NCBI GenBank assembly: GCA_003153195.1
Contig: PLXG01000123.1
Location: forward strand, 1 to 32,731
Source of the DNA: Myxococcales bacterium
GTDB taxonomy: Bacteria > Myxococcota_A > Polyangia > Palsa-1104
Direction of reading: 5' to 3'
DNA: 32,731 nt
Shown: in pieces, positions 1-9,285 of the stretch
Position numbering within the stretch: the first letter of the stretch is position 1
Layout of the letters: every line of letters begins with the position of its first letter
Position numbers and translations under genes: made by a program
Notes under the pieces: model-generated
What the model saw: only the letters and a program-made list of their open reading frames with translations
Databases searched by the model: none
What the model was told of the DNA's origin: nothing

Positions 1-8
1 GGGGAGCG

Positions 9-332
9 CTAGAAGCGCACGCGGAATTGCGCACCAAGTACAGAGCTGTCGAGGATCGGGCTGAGCTTCATGGTGCCGCGCTCGTAGCCGAACTGCTGAA
101 CTTGGTTGGCCACCATGACCGCCATTCGCTGTACGAGCGAGTCCTCATTCGTCGGGATACCGACGGCAACCCGCACGCGCGAGTCACTTTTTGAGATGGA
201 AGCCTTGGTCTCGACGGCGAAAGCGTTTGGCGAAATTGCGGCCCCCGAATTCGCTTCAGCCGCGCCGGCCAAGCCTCCAATAAGAAGGGAGAGACCGACC
301 ACCGACAGTGTGACCCGCGATCGACGGCGCAT
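9..332 (-). CDS. Small exported protein of unknown function
   Basis: I do not recognise a family. The reading frame opens further upstream at 374, but the ATG at 332 begins a clean signal peptide: MRRRSR, then a hydrophobic stretch, then an Ala-rich cleavage region ending AEA. I therefore prefer 332. The mature part is about 80 residues with no cysteine and a C-terminus ending in FRVRF, aromatic/basic and slightly reminiscent of beta-barrel or membrane-associated ends, but it is too short to be a barrel. It lies downstream of and in the same direction as the sigma-54 regulator gene, separated by about 180 bases and a small hairpin, so it is probably a separate transcript. No clear Shine-Dalgarno sequence precedes either start. 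That it is exported is reasonably sure; its role is unknown. Confidence 0.5.
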   Translation of the reverse strand: MRRRSRVTLSVVGLSLLIGGLAGAAEANSGAAISPNAFAVETKASISKSDSRVRVAVGIPTNEDSLVQRMAVMVANQVQQFGYERGTMKLSPILDSSVLGAQFRVRF

Positions 333-487
333 GCTGAAACAGGATGCACACGACGTGCCTGCGTCACAAAACATCGTACATCACGGTAATCGGTGACAAG
401 TGCTGGCAAACTCAGCAAGCAAGCACCTGTTTGAAAAGCGGTGAACCGTGGTTTTTTGACCGCAGCGCGTGGGTAAACATCCCCCAG

Positions 488-506
488 CCGAGACAGTTGG
501 TCTCAG
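488..506 (-). terminator. Hairpin just after the sigma-54 regulator stop codon
   Basis: Seven-base arms CCGAGAC and GTCTCAG (one G-T pair) enclose a five-base loop, five bases beyond the stop codon of the regulator gene on the minus strand. No T-tract follows, so intrinsic termination is only possible. The position at the end of the kinase-regulator pair supports a 3'-end structure. Confidence 0.3.
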
Positions 507-510
507 TCCG

Positions 511-2067
<1,557 letters not shown>

Positions 2068-2120
2068 GGCAGTTCGTGCTCTCCGCGGTAATCCTTCACG
2101 ATTCGACCCGGAAGGGCAAG

Positions 2121-3785
2121 TCACTTCGGTGAGGCGAGCCGCCCGCTCTCGTGACCCGGGTCGTAGGCAGGCAGAAACACGCGGAAAATCGTGCCGCCTC
2201 CGGGCCGATCGTCGATGTCGATCCAGCCGTCGTGATCCTTGACGATTCCGACGGAAACCGCCAGGCCGAGGCCGGTGCCGCCCGAATCGCGCGCGCCGTT
2301 GGGATCGAACTGCTTGGTCGAATAGAAGGGCTCGAAAATCCTCTCCCGCAACGCCACCGGAATTCCCGGCCCGCTGTCGGCGATCTCGAGGGTTACATAG
2401 CGTCCGGGCGCCGAAACGTCGAGCCCCGGTCGGCGGCGCTTCATGCCGCGTACGCCGATCTGAATCAAACCGCCTTGCGGCATCGCTTGAATCGCGTTTA
2501 CGCACAGGTTCAGGCAGACCTGCTGCAGCTGATCGGAATCGCCAGCCACGATCGGCGTCGAGGGATCGTCGCCCTCTCCATCTTCATCGGCGGGCGTGAA
2601 CTTGCGGCGCTCGACCTCGATGCGTCCCGAATGGAGCTGGTGCTCGAGAAAATCGAGACAGGTGCGCACCACCTCTTCGAGGTTGACCGCCGCGCGGACC
2701 TGCACCGGACGGCGCGCGAAATCGAGCAGCTGTTGAATGATGCGGGTGATGCGTTGCGTTTGGGTGGCGATGATGCCGGCGTTTTTTTCCACCTCGGCCG
2801 GATCGTTCGACTTCTTTTCCATGGTGCGAGCGCGGCCGCCGATGACGTTGAGCGGCGTGCCGACTTCGTGCGCGATGCCGGCGGCGAGTTGACCGATGGT
2901 CGCCAACTTTTCCGAGTGTCGCAGTCGCGCTTCCAGCGCCAGCTTGGCATCGACGCCGTGAAGAATTTCTTCGCGCGCGTCTCTCAGCGATTTGGTCATG
3001 ATGTTGAATCGATCGGCCAAGTCACCGATCTCGTCGTCGCGCTCGCGCAAAATCACGCGCCCGAGATCACCTCGGGTCACGTCATCGATGGCCTCGACCA
3101 GTCGCTTGAGCGGGCTCGAGATCGCGCCGCGCGCCGATAACCAAACCAGCAGCGTCAAGAGCACGCCCAGCCCGGCCAAAACCAGGATCACGTTGCGCTG
3201 CACATCCTGAATTTCTCGATTGGTGTTTCCCTCGTCGCGCGCCAGCTCGACCGCACCGACCAGGCGCTCTTCGGCATCGGTCCCGGCCTTTCCGTAGATC
3301 GGTTCAACCAGGACCAAGCTCGGCTGTCCTTTCATCGTCACGTGATCGAAAAACGGCGCCGACTCGGGCTGTTCGGTGAGGCGAATGAGGCGCGAGAGGC
3401 GCGTCGAATCGGCTGGCGGCGGAACGTAGGTGTCGGCGTCGCCGTCGCCAGCCACGCCTCCATCGGGGGCAGCGGTGCGGGGCTGGACCGCAAACCCGGG
3501 CGGCATTTCGCCAGCACGACTGTGCGCGAAATCGATGTAGACGAAGCCAATGGTCGGCTCCGCCGCCTGCCAACGTCCAACCAAAAGGCTGACATCATGA
3601 TAGAGCCCGTCGGTGAGCGCGGCTTCGATCGCCACTCGCACCGCCGCACCCACCGGCGCCAGCTCGCGCTCTAGATCCGATTCCAGCTCAGCACGCTGAT
3701 TGCGCACCGACACGTAGCCGTAGGTGCCGAGTGTGAGCATCACCAGGGTGATGGTGTACAGCGTGATTCGCGTACCGATCTTCAT
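2121..3785 (-). CDS. Membrane sensor histidine kinase (NtrB/AtoS-like)
   Basis: This is a 554-residue two-transmembrane sensor kinase. The first membrane segment is at about 7-25, and a periplasmic sensing region of about 170 residues follows. The second segment is at about 198-217, then HAMP (about 218-272), HisKA with the phospho-acceptor H306 in [12 protein letters not shown], and an HATPase domain with an N-box ([10 protein letters not shown]), G1 (DSGPGIP) and G2 (GGTGLGLAV). It should autophosphorylate on H306 and pass the phosphate to the NtrC-like regulator encoded immediately downstream. The periplasmic part resembles no sensor I can name and contains an acidic, Gly/Asp/Pro-rich loop around residues 105-125. 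A hairpin separates it from the cytochrome gene upstream, so the pair is probably a unit of its own. The ligand is unknown. Confidence 0.93.
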   Translation of the reverse strand: MKIGTRITLYTITLVMLTLGTYGYVSVRNQRAELESDLERELAPVGAAVRVAIEAALTDGLYHDVSLLVGRWQAAEPTIGFVYIDFAHSRAGEMPPGFAVQPRTAAPDGGVAGDGDADTYVPPPADSTRLSRLIRLTEQPESAPFFDHVTMKGQPSLVLVEPIYGKAGTDAEERLVGAVELARDEGNTNREIQDVQRNVILVLAGLGVLLTLLVWLSARGAISSPLKRLVEAIDDVTRGDLGRVILRERDDEIGDLADRFNIMTKSLRDAREEILHGVDAKLALEARLRHSEKLATIGQLAAGIAHEVGTPLNVIGGRARTMEKKSNDPAEVEKNAGIIATQTQRITRIIQQLLDFARRPVQVRAAVNLEEVVRTCLDFLEHQLHSGRIEVERRKFTPADEDGEGDDPSTPIVAGDSDQLQQVCLNLCVNAIQAMPQGGLIQIGVRGMKRRRPGLDVSAPGRYVTLEIADSGPGIPVALRERIFEPFYSTKQFDPNGARDSGGTGLGLAVSVGIVKDHDGWIDIDDRPGGGTIFRVFLPAYDPGHESGRLASPK

Positions 3786-3834
3786 CTATCGGGGACATCT
3801 TGGCCTGGATCGGTCGAGCTGTCACGCGCGGGCT

Positions 3835-3857
3835 AAAGCGGAGTTGAGCGCCGCTTT
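3835..3857 (-). terminator. Hairpin overlapping the cytochrome stop codon
   Basis: Seven-base perfect arms AAAGCGG and CCGCTTT flank a nine-base loop. They begin within the TAA stop codon of the di-heme cytochrome gene on the minus strand, about 50 bases before the kinase start. There is no long T-tract. It is a plausible 3' end for the sigma-factor operon. Confidence 0.4.
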
Positions 3858-5703
3858 AAAGCGTTTCGAGATAGGCGACCAAATCGGAGATATCCGACGA
3901 AGTGAGATGCGAAGTCTGACCGTGATTTTTGCCGCCACAGGTACCGAAACGATCGGTGAGCGTTGGAGCACACCCGTCATGCAGAAACGGCGCGCGAAAT
4001 CCTACGCCGAGCAACGAGGGAACTTGGAACGCTCCTCCGGTTCCGATGTCGACGGTGAGATTGTCGGTTAGGTGTCCTCCCGAGTGGCAGCCGGCACAAC
4101 CTACCTTGGCGTTGTGAAACAGAGTATCGCCGCGCGCGACCGCGTCTCCATCCGAAGCCGGCGAGCTCGGCAAAAGCGGGATCGCGTTCACCCAGGTCGA
4201 GAGCGCTTGCAGCTGATCGGGGGAAACTTTCGGGCCCGACATGCGCTTGACGAAGACATCGTCCATCACCGCGCTCAAATTCTTTTCATCGCCCGACCAG
4301 TGAAAAGGCTCGGTGCCGATGATTCCGCCGCGCAGCGACTGAGTCCGCCTCAAGTCGGAGGCACCGCCGGTGGAGAAGCTCCAGACTCGCCCGTCCTCGC
4401 CACCTTCAGCGTGACACGAGGCGCAGGCCAAGCCGGCCCCTGAGTCACTGTGGAAGATGGCGTGGCCCGTGTCTTCGCGACTGTCGTTGGAGAGCGAGAT
4501 GGTCAGCTGCGCAAATTCGGGATTGTTGGGATCGATGACCTGAATCTGCGCCGGCTCGCGCGACTGAATGACGACCGCTCCGCTGGCCTGGCAAGCGACC
4601 GCGATGGGCTGACCGGTGGTGGCGCTGAGCGGGGAACCGACACAGTTGTCCTCGGTGGTGTCGGTTAGCGCGACTTGAATGACCGTCGCTCTGTCAGACA
4701 TATGCGAATTCCCGGCTGCGACGACGAATAAGCTCTGCTGGTCGGCTGAGATCGCGACGTCCACCGGCAAGACGGCTTGGTTGATCGTGGTGCCGGCGAT
4801 CCAGGAGGCCCCGGGCGTGATCAACGAAACGCGGCTGCGCACCACTCCACTACAAGGATCGGGCCCGCCGTAGGAGCCGGGGGTGCCGGTTTCAATTGCG
4901 CCGCTATTTCCCAGCTGATGAACCATGGCGGCTTGACCACTTGGCAATGCGATGGTTCGCCAGGCCATGGACGACGTGAACGCGGGCGCAGCATCCGGCC
5001 CTTCGGTGTCGGTGCTGGTGGGAAGCACGCGGTCCACGATTTCACCCGTGCCATCGATAGTAAGCAGCTCGGCGCTACGAAACCTGCTGACCAGGAGCTG
5101 ATCGCCACTCACCAATACGTCGCGCAGATCGCGCTCGAGCATCACGCGCTGCACTGGATCGCCGCCGGCGGCCGGAAGAGAAACTAGCTCACCGCCCGCA
5201 CAGACAACGTGAACGAGATCTTTTTTAGCGTCGTAGGCGATCCCGCGCGGGGCGGGGCAAACAGGACGGCGCGAAACGATCTGACCATGCAGAACATCGA
5301 GGTCCACGATCGCACCGCCGCGTCGGAGGCAGACGTGCACCAGGCCGTTTGCGTCTTCCACGCTTCGACCGGGTTCGTCTCCTTGCCCAAGTGCGATCTG
5401 ATTTACTTTTTTATTTCGCAGATCGGCGACAAAGATCATATCGCGGTCGGGGTCGGCCGCCACCGCGGTTCGGCCATCCTTGAGAAGGAGCAGAGTCCCG
5501 CCGCTGATGGGAGGCGGCGAGCTCGCTTGACTCACCGTCGAGCCAAAGGTCGGCTGTGATCCCACCGGCGCCACCCGCGTTTGCGGCGATTCCGAGGAAG
5601 GAGAGGACTCATCGATCCCGATCCCCACCGCCGCCGCGATCAGCTCACACCCCTCGGTCGGAACCAACGCCAGTAATAAACCCGCAGCCAACCACACGCG
5701 CAT
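3856..5703 (-). CDS. Secreted beta-propeller protein with C-terminal di-heme cytochrome (MauG/CCP-like)
   Basis: This 615-residue exported protein has an N-terminal hydrophobic segment ending TEGC; C19 may be a lipidation site, although the lipobox is poor. Residues about 65-410 look like repeated beta-propeller blades of the YVTN/lactonase kind (for example DRDMIFVADLRNKKV and QIQVIDPNNPEF). The C-terminal 200 residues carry two c-type heme motifs, CASCH (about residue 426) and CAGCH (about 534). They also carry di-heme peroxidase-like phrases: RTQSLRGGIIGTEPFHWSGD, and PFLHDG near the end. The start is supported by GGAGGT five bases upstream of the ATG. The gene lies 54 bases downstream of the beta-barrel gene, in the same direction, and is probably in the sigma-factor operon. 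An envelope electron-transfer or oxidation role is likely; the substrate is unknown. The bacterial di-heme peroxidase family includes MauG and CcpA. Confidence 0.8.
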   Translation of the reverse strand: MRVWLAAGLLLALVPTEGCELIAAAVGIGIDESSPSSESPQTRVAPVGSQPTFGSTVSQASSPPPISGGTLLLLKDGRTAVAADPDRDMIFVADLRNKKVNQIALGQGDEPGRSVEDANGLVHVCLRRGGAIVDLDVLHGQIVSRRPVCPAPRGIAYDAKKDLVHVVCAGGELVSLPAAGGDPVQRVMLERDLRDVLVSGDQLLVSRFRSAELLTIDGTGEIVDRVLPTSTDTEGPDAAPAFTSSMAWRTIALPSGQAAMVHQLGNSGAIETGTPGSYGGPDPCSGVVRSRVSLITPGASWIAGTTINQAVLPVDVAISADQQSLFVVAAGNSHMSDRATVIQVALTDTTEDNCVGSPLSATTGQPIAVACQASGAVVIQSREPAQIQVIDPNNPEFAQLTISLSNDSREDTGHAIFHSDSGAGLACASCHAEGGEDGRVWSFSTGGASDLRRTQSLRGGIIGTEPFHWSGDEKNLSAVMDDVFVKRMSGPKVSPDQLQALSTWVNAIPLLPSSPASDGDAVARGDTLFHNAKVGCAGCHSGGHLTDNLTVDIGTGGAFQVPSLLGVGFRAPFLHDGCAPTLTDRFGTCGGKNHGQTSHLTSSDISDLVAYLETL

Positions 5704-5757
5704 CTCTCACCTCCGTAGGGAGATGTGCGAGCCCTCTTCGAACCTTCAGCAGTTTTT

Positions 5758-6981
5758 TCAAAAATGAGAACGGAACCAGAATCCGAACTGATGCGCGGCA
5801 CCATAGTCATGGACGTAGCCCGGCAAGCTGTAGCCGATGCCCACTTCGAAGTAGCGACTCGGGCTCAGGATCAGATCAGCGATGAGTGGAACGGCCCATT
5901 TATAGACGATCGGATCGAGAACCACGTGGATCATGGTGATTCGCCCGCCGACCGACGCCAACAGCGCGATTTTCGGATGCAGCTGCACCAGCACTCCAAC
6001 CGGAATGAAGATCGAACCGATGGCGTGGTTTTCATCGAGGTGAATGCTGAAGAGTCCGTCGGAAACAAACGCCAACGAGTCATAAACAGTGCCGCTGCGC
6101 GCCGGAAACGCGCGATTGAAATGCATTCCCGGCAATCCTCCGGTCACGATGGCAACTCGGGGATGTACTTTCCACTTGGATGGGAATCCAAACGAAAGGA
6201 TCGGTCCATAGTCGGGACTGGCGGTCACATCTCGGTAGCCAATACGCTCGACGCCAAACTGTAGATGGAACGAGACGCCTCGACTGAGCGCCACTTCGAT
6301 ATCGCCGCGAAAAGCGCCAAAGGCCGCTTGGTCGTAGAGAAGCGCATCGAAGCGCAACCCGAGTTGCCATCGTTTGCTCACTCCGACGTCGATCGCGATA
6401 CCGAGGGCGCCGGTGTTGGCGCTGGGACGAAGGTCGGTGCCGGAGAGGGTGGCGATTCCAGACGCAACGTTAGCGGCGCCAAACTCCATGGTGGCCCGAG
6501 CCATCTTTGGTGGAAGCGTCGCAGGTCTGTCGATAAGCGTGAGCGGATAGGTCGCCTTATTGAAGATCGAGAACTTGTCAGGCGCGATGGTCATGTCCGG
6601 GATCGTCGGCGCCTTCGGTTTGTCATCGCTGCCGGTCGATTGCTCGGTGGGAAGATCGATCGTCATGGCCAGGAAGACCGCTGCCGATTTCGCGCGCTCA
6701 CCGCATTGACGTGACGAATCGGTGAATTGCCGACTGCTCTCGCCCAGCCATATGCGAAAGCCGGCGCCCTGATCTTCGATCCTTGCCTCTGCTTCCGCAT
6801 CCTCGTCGGTGTCGTTTTCCAATATCTCTACCATCGGAAGGAGCGACTTCAGCTCCTTCGACACCGCCTGAGCGCTGGGACAACTTCCCTCGAGCGCTAG
6901 GATGTTGACTGATTTCACCGTCGCCGCCGCCGGGGATACCGCAAGCGCCACGACGATGAACGCTCCGCAGACGACCTTCAC
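5758..6981 (-). CDS. Probable outer-membrane beta-barrel protein with N-terminal periplasmic domain
   Basis: This 407-residue exported protein has a signal peptide at residues 1-20 (ends PAAA). A small acidic periplasmic domain follows (about 21-112) with two cysteines, C34 and C93, that could form a disulfide; it includes the stretch CGERAKSAAVFLAMTIDL. From about 155 onward the sequence alternates polar and hydrophobic residues in many strands and ends in FWFRSHF. That terminal aromatic residue is the usual signal for outer-membrane barrel insertion. It starts at GTG, and the GTGA overlap with the upstream anti-sigma gene implies translational coupling. I know of no named family; porin, sensor barrel or structural protein are all possible. 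The link to a sigma/anti-sigma pair suggests that it signals to, or is the main target of, that regulator. Confidence 0.72.
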   Translation of the reverse strand: MKVVCGAFIVVALAVSPAAATVKSVNILALEGSCPSAQAVSKELKSLLPMVEILENDTDEDAEAEARIEDQGAGFRIWLGESSRQFTDSSRQCGERAKSAAVFLAMTIDLPTEQSTGSDDKPKAPTIPDMTIAPDKFSIFNKATYPLTLIDRPATLPPKMARATMEFGAANVASGIATLSGTDLRPSANTGALGIAIDVGVSKRWQLGLRFDALLYDQAAFGAFRGDIEVALSRGVSFHLQFGVERIGYRDVTASPDYGPILSFGFPSKWKVHPRVAIVTGGLPGMHFNRAFPARSGTVYDSLAFVSDGLFSIHLDENHAIGSIFIPVGVLVQLHPKIALLASVGGRITMIHVVLDPIVYKWAVPLIADLILSPSRYFEVGIGYSLPGYVHDYGAAHQFGFWFRSHF

Positions 6982-7739
6982 GGGAAAAGCTTCTGCGCTT
7001 GAAACGCAACTCGACGGAAGCGTCCGAGCGGGTACCGCTTGAGGTAGGCATCGGCCGATTTGCGCGCCGCCGGATCTTTCGCGGAGACGAGCGCCTCGAT
7101 CTTGAGCGCCAGCGCTTCCTCATAGAGCGCACCCGACGGGAACTTCTTGAAGTAGTCGTTCAAAAACTCGAGCGTGAGCGCCGGATCATTCTCGTCGTGC
7201 AGTGCGCGGAAAGCGGGGACCATCAACAAACTTTCGCGAGTTTCGTCTTTGGCAGGATCGTAGTCGATGAGCTTTTCGTCCGCCGGCGGCTTGCCGGCCC
7301 TCTTTTGTGGATGCGGGGCGGCGGTGACGAACGGCGCGGAAGACTTGAGCGGCGGGAGTGGAACATCGGGAGGCGGCAACGGCGGCGCGGGAGCGACGGG
7401 GGGTTCGATCACGACCGTCGGGCCATGCGTAGACGACGAGTCGTGCGGCCCTTTCGTCGTGCGCTGTATTTCGGGGGTGCTCTGACCGAGCCCAAAGAAG
7501 CGCGCAATGGCGTGGCGGCCGAACATGGCACTCGCCGAAGAAATGAACAGGAGCACCGCGAACCCAGCTACCAGCGGCTTCAGTACCCACTTCGGTTTGC
7601 GACGCTTCGAAGCAATCTCCGCGCGCACGCGCTTCTTCATGAACGGATCGGATACGCTCGGCGCTTGCGTCTCGGCCACTTTCGCCGCGAACGCGATATC
7701 ATCCTCGGTCGAGTCTTTGAGATCCTTCAGCCGATCCAT
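6978..7739 (-). CDS. Probable anti-sigma factor: single-pass membrane protein with periplasmic TPR-like domain
   Basis: The 253-residue protein has an N-terminal cytoplasmic part (1-50) that is acidic and then strongly basic (KKRVRAEIASKRRKPK). One membrane helix (about 52-71) follows, then a Pro-rich linker (about 110-135) that could span the periplasm. The C-terminal helical region (about 165-253) has TPR/tol-pal-like features (LNDYFKKFPSGALYEEAL, YLKRYPLGRFR). The ATG overlaps the sigma factor stop in TGATG, and its own stop overlaps the next gene in GTGA. This arrangement is what supports an anti-sigma role, because no zinc HxxxCxxC motif is present and sequence similarity to a named anti-sigma family is not obvious to me. 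The longer upstream frame is a shadow of the sigma gene. Sequestering of the sigma factor is inferred, not seen. Confidence 0.68.
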   Translation of the reverse strand: MDRLKDLKDSTEDDIAFAAKVAETQAPSVSDPFMKKRVRAEIASKRRKPKWVLKPLVAGFAVLLFISSASAMFGRHAIARFFGLGQSTPEIQRTTKGPHDSSSTHGPTVVIEPPVAPAPPLPPPDVPLPPLKSSAPFVTAAPHPQKRAGKPPADEKLIDYDPAKDETRESLLMVPAFRALHDENDPALTLEFLNDYFKKFPSGALYEEALALKIEALVSAKDPAARKSADAYLKRYPLGRFRRVAFQAQKLFP

Positions 7740-8296
7740 CACAGGCCCTCCTTCGCGCGCTGCCGTTTCACACCTTCGACGAACTCTTTGCGCGCGTGAT
7801 GCAGCCGCGTCCATACCGTGGCCAGCGGAATTTTTTCCAGCTCGGCGATCTCTTCGCCAGAATATTCTTCGAATTCGAACAGCACGAAGGCGCGTCGGTG
7901 CTTTTCGCCCATGGTCGCCAGCACCCGCTCGGCCAGTTGCTTGAGCTGCTTTTGTTCCAGCGCCTGCACTGGATTGTCGCGCGAAAGCTGCGAATCGAAC
8001 ACGCGGTCCTCCGACGGGCGAAAGAGAAGATGGCGAAACCACGCCAGCCGCCGGTGGTTGCGCACGGTACGCAGCGTGACCGCGTAGAGCCAGCCGCCCA
8101 GGTTTTGTCCGTCGAAGTCGGCGAGGCGTCGCTCGACGATTAGAAAAACTTCCTGCGCGATGTCTTCCCTGTCGGCGCGATTGCCGCCCATGGCCGGTAT
8201 CCAACGCACCACCGCGTCGAACCACTCCTCATAGATGTGAGTGAAGTCGGCGGGGACTCCCTTGACTTGATCGTCAGATCTCACCAGCCGAAGCAT
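7739..8296 (-). CDS. ECF-type sigma-70 family RNA polymerase sigma factor
   Basis: This 185-residue protein contains only regions 2 and 4. Region 2 (about 20-90) includes DREDIAQEVFLIVERRL followed by FDGQNLGGWLYAVTLRTVRNHRR, the usual core-binding and -10 recognition helices. Region 4 (about 120-180) includes EYSGEEIAELEKIPLATVWT and RLHHARKEF, the -35 binding helix-turn-helix. A short acidic linker lies between them. It is the first gene of a tight minus-strand operon: its stop codon overlaps the ATG of the membrane anti-sigma candidate by one base. The start chosen is the ATG at 8296; the ribosome binding site is weak. It should direct RNA polymerase to envelope-related promoters, probably including its own. 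I could not find a convincing ECF promoter upstream. Confidence 0.92.
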   Translation of the reverse strand: MLRLVRSDDQVKGVPADFTHIYEEWFDAVVRWIPAMGGNRADREDIAQEVFLIVERRLADFDGQNLGGWLYAVTLRTVRNHRRLAWFRHLLFRPSEDRVFDSQLSRDNPVQALEQKQLKQLAERVLATMGEKHRRAFVLFEFEEYSGEEIAELEKIPLATVWTRLHHARKEFVEGVKRQRAKEGL

Positions 8297-8465
8297 AACG
8301 AGAGATGTGCGGTCCCCGCCAATTGCTTCACTGAATCGACCTTGGCCACTGTGAAACCCCGCCCTGAGCCGGTCTTACCGAGAAATTAACATTGATATCC
8401 ATCACTTACTATTCCCAGTGAAGATCGGAGGTCGGTCTACACATCTCCTCTTCAGGAGGGATGTC

Positions 8466-8915
8466 ATGAAGAATTCAATTCTGGTGACGATGATTGTGGT
8501 GGCGGCCGGTTGCGCGCCTAACTGGATCGGCCTCCGCGACACCAGTGAGACACAAAGTGGCGTACGGGTCTGGATCCAAGATCGCGATGGGGATGATTTT
8601 CGCTTCGCCGTGAGCAATGGCGGCAACCGTCCCGTGAGCGTATTGGTAGGCTCGATTCGAATCATGAGCCCGCGCGCCACTGCCTCTCGAGAAGAGGCGA
8701 ATCCCTGGATGGGAATGCCCGGCTTCATTCAAGCCCTGGCGCAAGATGACATGGTGCAGATCCCGCCCGGACACAGCGACACGGTCTTCGCCAACTTCGA
8801 CGTCGGTCGCGCCAAGATCAAAAAAGGAGATCTCATTCAGATCGACCTATCGAAAGCGGTGCTTCAGGATGGCAGACCGGTGTCGGTGCCGCCGCTCGAA
8901 TTTCGCGCCGACTAG
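8466..8915 (+). CDS. Small putative lipoprotein of unknown function
   Basis: The 149-residue product starts MKNSILV and has a short hydrophobic signal with a good lipobox, VAAGC, giving a predicted lipidated Cys at about residue 16. The ATG at 8466 is preceded by AGGAGG at good distance, so I reject the upstream in-frame ATG at 8418. The mature protein is mostly beta-like: VRVWIQDRDGDDFRFAVSN, then NRPVSVLVGSIRI, then PPGHSDTVFANFDV. This fits a small immunoglobulin-like or intracellular-delivery-type fold, but I do not recognise a family. It is divergent from the sigma factor operon across a 169-base intergenic region. Its TAG stop lies in a CTAGGGGGTGTTCCT sequence resembling one found after the Asp-box gene at 18765. 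Confidence 0.75.
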   Translation: MKNSILVTMIVVAAGCAPNWIGLRDTSETQSGVRVWIQDRDGDDFRFAVSNGGNRPVSVLVGSIRIMSPRATASREEANPWMGMPGFIQALAQDDMVQIPPGHSDTVFANFDVGRAKIKKGDLIQIDLSKAVLQDGRPVSVPPLEFRAD

Positions 8916-8947
8916 GGGGTGTTCCTAATTACTTCCCGCCGGTATTT

Positions 8948-9223
8948 CTAAGTTGCTTCGGCCACCATGTAGGTCGGCACCTCTTCTTCGATCGCAAAGC
9001 CGCAGGCGCGATAAAACGCCACCGCGCCGGGATTGTCGGCCAGCACCCACGACTCGCCGATCTGGTGATCTCTCATCCAGGCGTACATTGCGTCGAGAAG
9101 TGCGCGGCCGACATTTTTCCGACGATGAGCGCTGCGCACGCCGATTTCGTACAGCAGCAGCTCGCAAGCTTCACCGGCGCGCTTGCGGATCACATTGCAG
9201 TAAAGAAAACCGAGAACCAATGT
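8948..9223 (-). pseudogene. 5'-truncated GNAT-family N-acetyltransferase remnant
   Basis: The C-terminal 91 codons of a GNAT acetyltransferase are recognisable. They hold a beta strand LLLYEIGV, the acetyl-CoA pyrophosphate-binding loop RRKNVGRAL, and the downstream signature NPGAVAFYRACGF. The layout recalls the AAC(3)-I-like subgroup. The family is normally about 140-170 residues, and the N-terminal half is absent here: upstream of about 9223 the frame runs into a palindromic spacer and then antisense into an intact peptidase gene. No start codon or ribosome binding site suits the remaining part. I read it as a gene that lost its 5' end by deletion, and it is presumably inactive. Confidence 0.7.
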
Positions 9224-9232
9224 CCGTCTGAC

Positions 9233-9261
9233 GCGGGAGCTCCCGCAGCGGCAGCTCCCGC
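9233..9261. repeat. Nested palindrome / hairpin at the GNAT truncation point
   Basis: GCGGGAGCTCCCGC (9233-9246) is a perfect 14-base palindrome. The copy AGCTCCCGC at 9253-9261 gives an alternative nine-base stem with an 11-base loop. It lies between the peptidase stop codon and the point where GNAT similarity ends. It could be a 3'-end structure for the peptidase transcript, but no T-tract follows on the minus strand. Confidence 0.55.
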
Positions 9262-9285
9262 TAAATAAACAATTCTCGGATTTCG

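Noticed and set aside
2068-2505. N-terminal extension of the sigma-54 regulator frame
   Set aside because: It overlaps the end of the kinase gene in another frame and is Arg-rich; the receiver domain starts right after the ATG at 2067.
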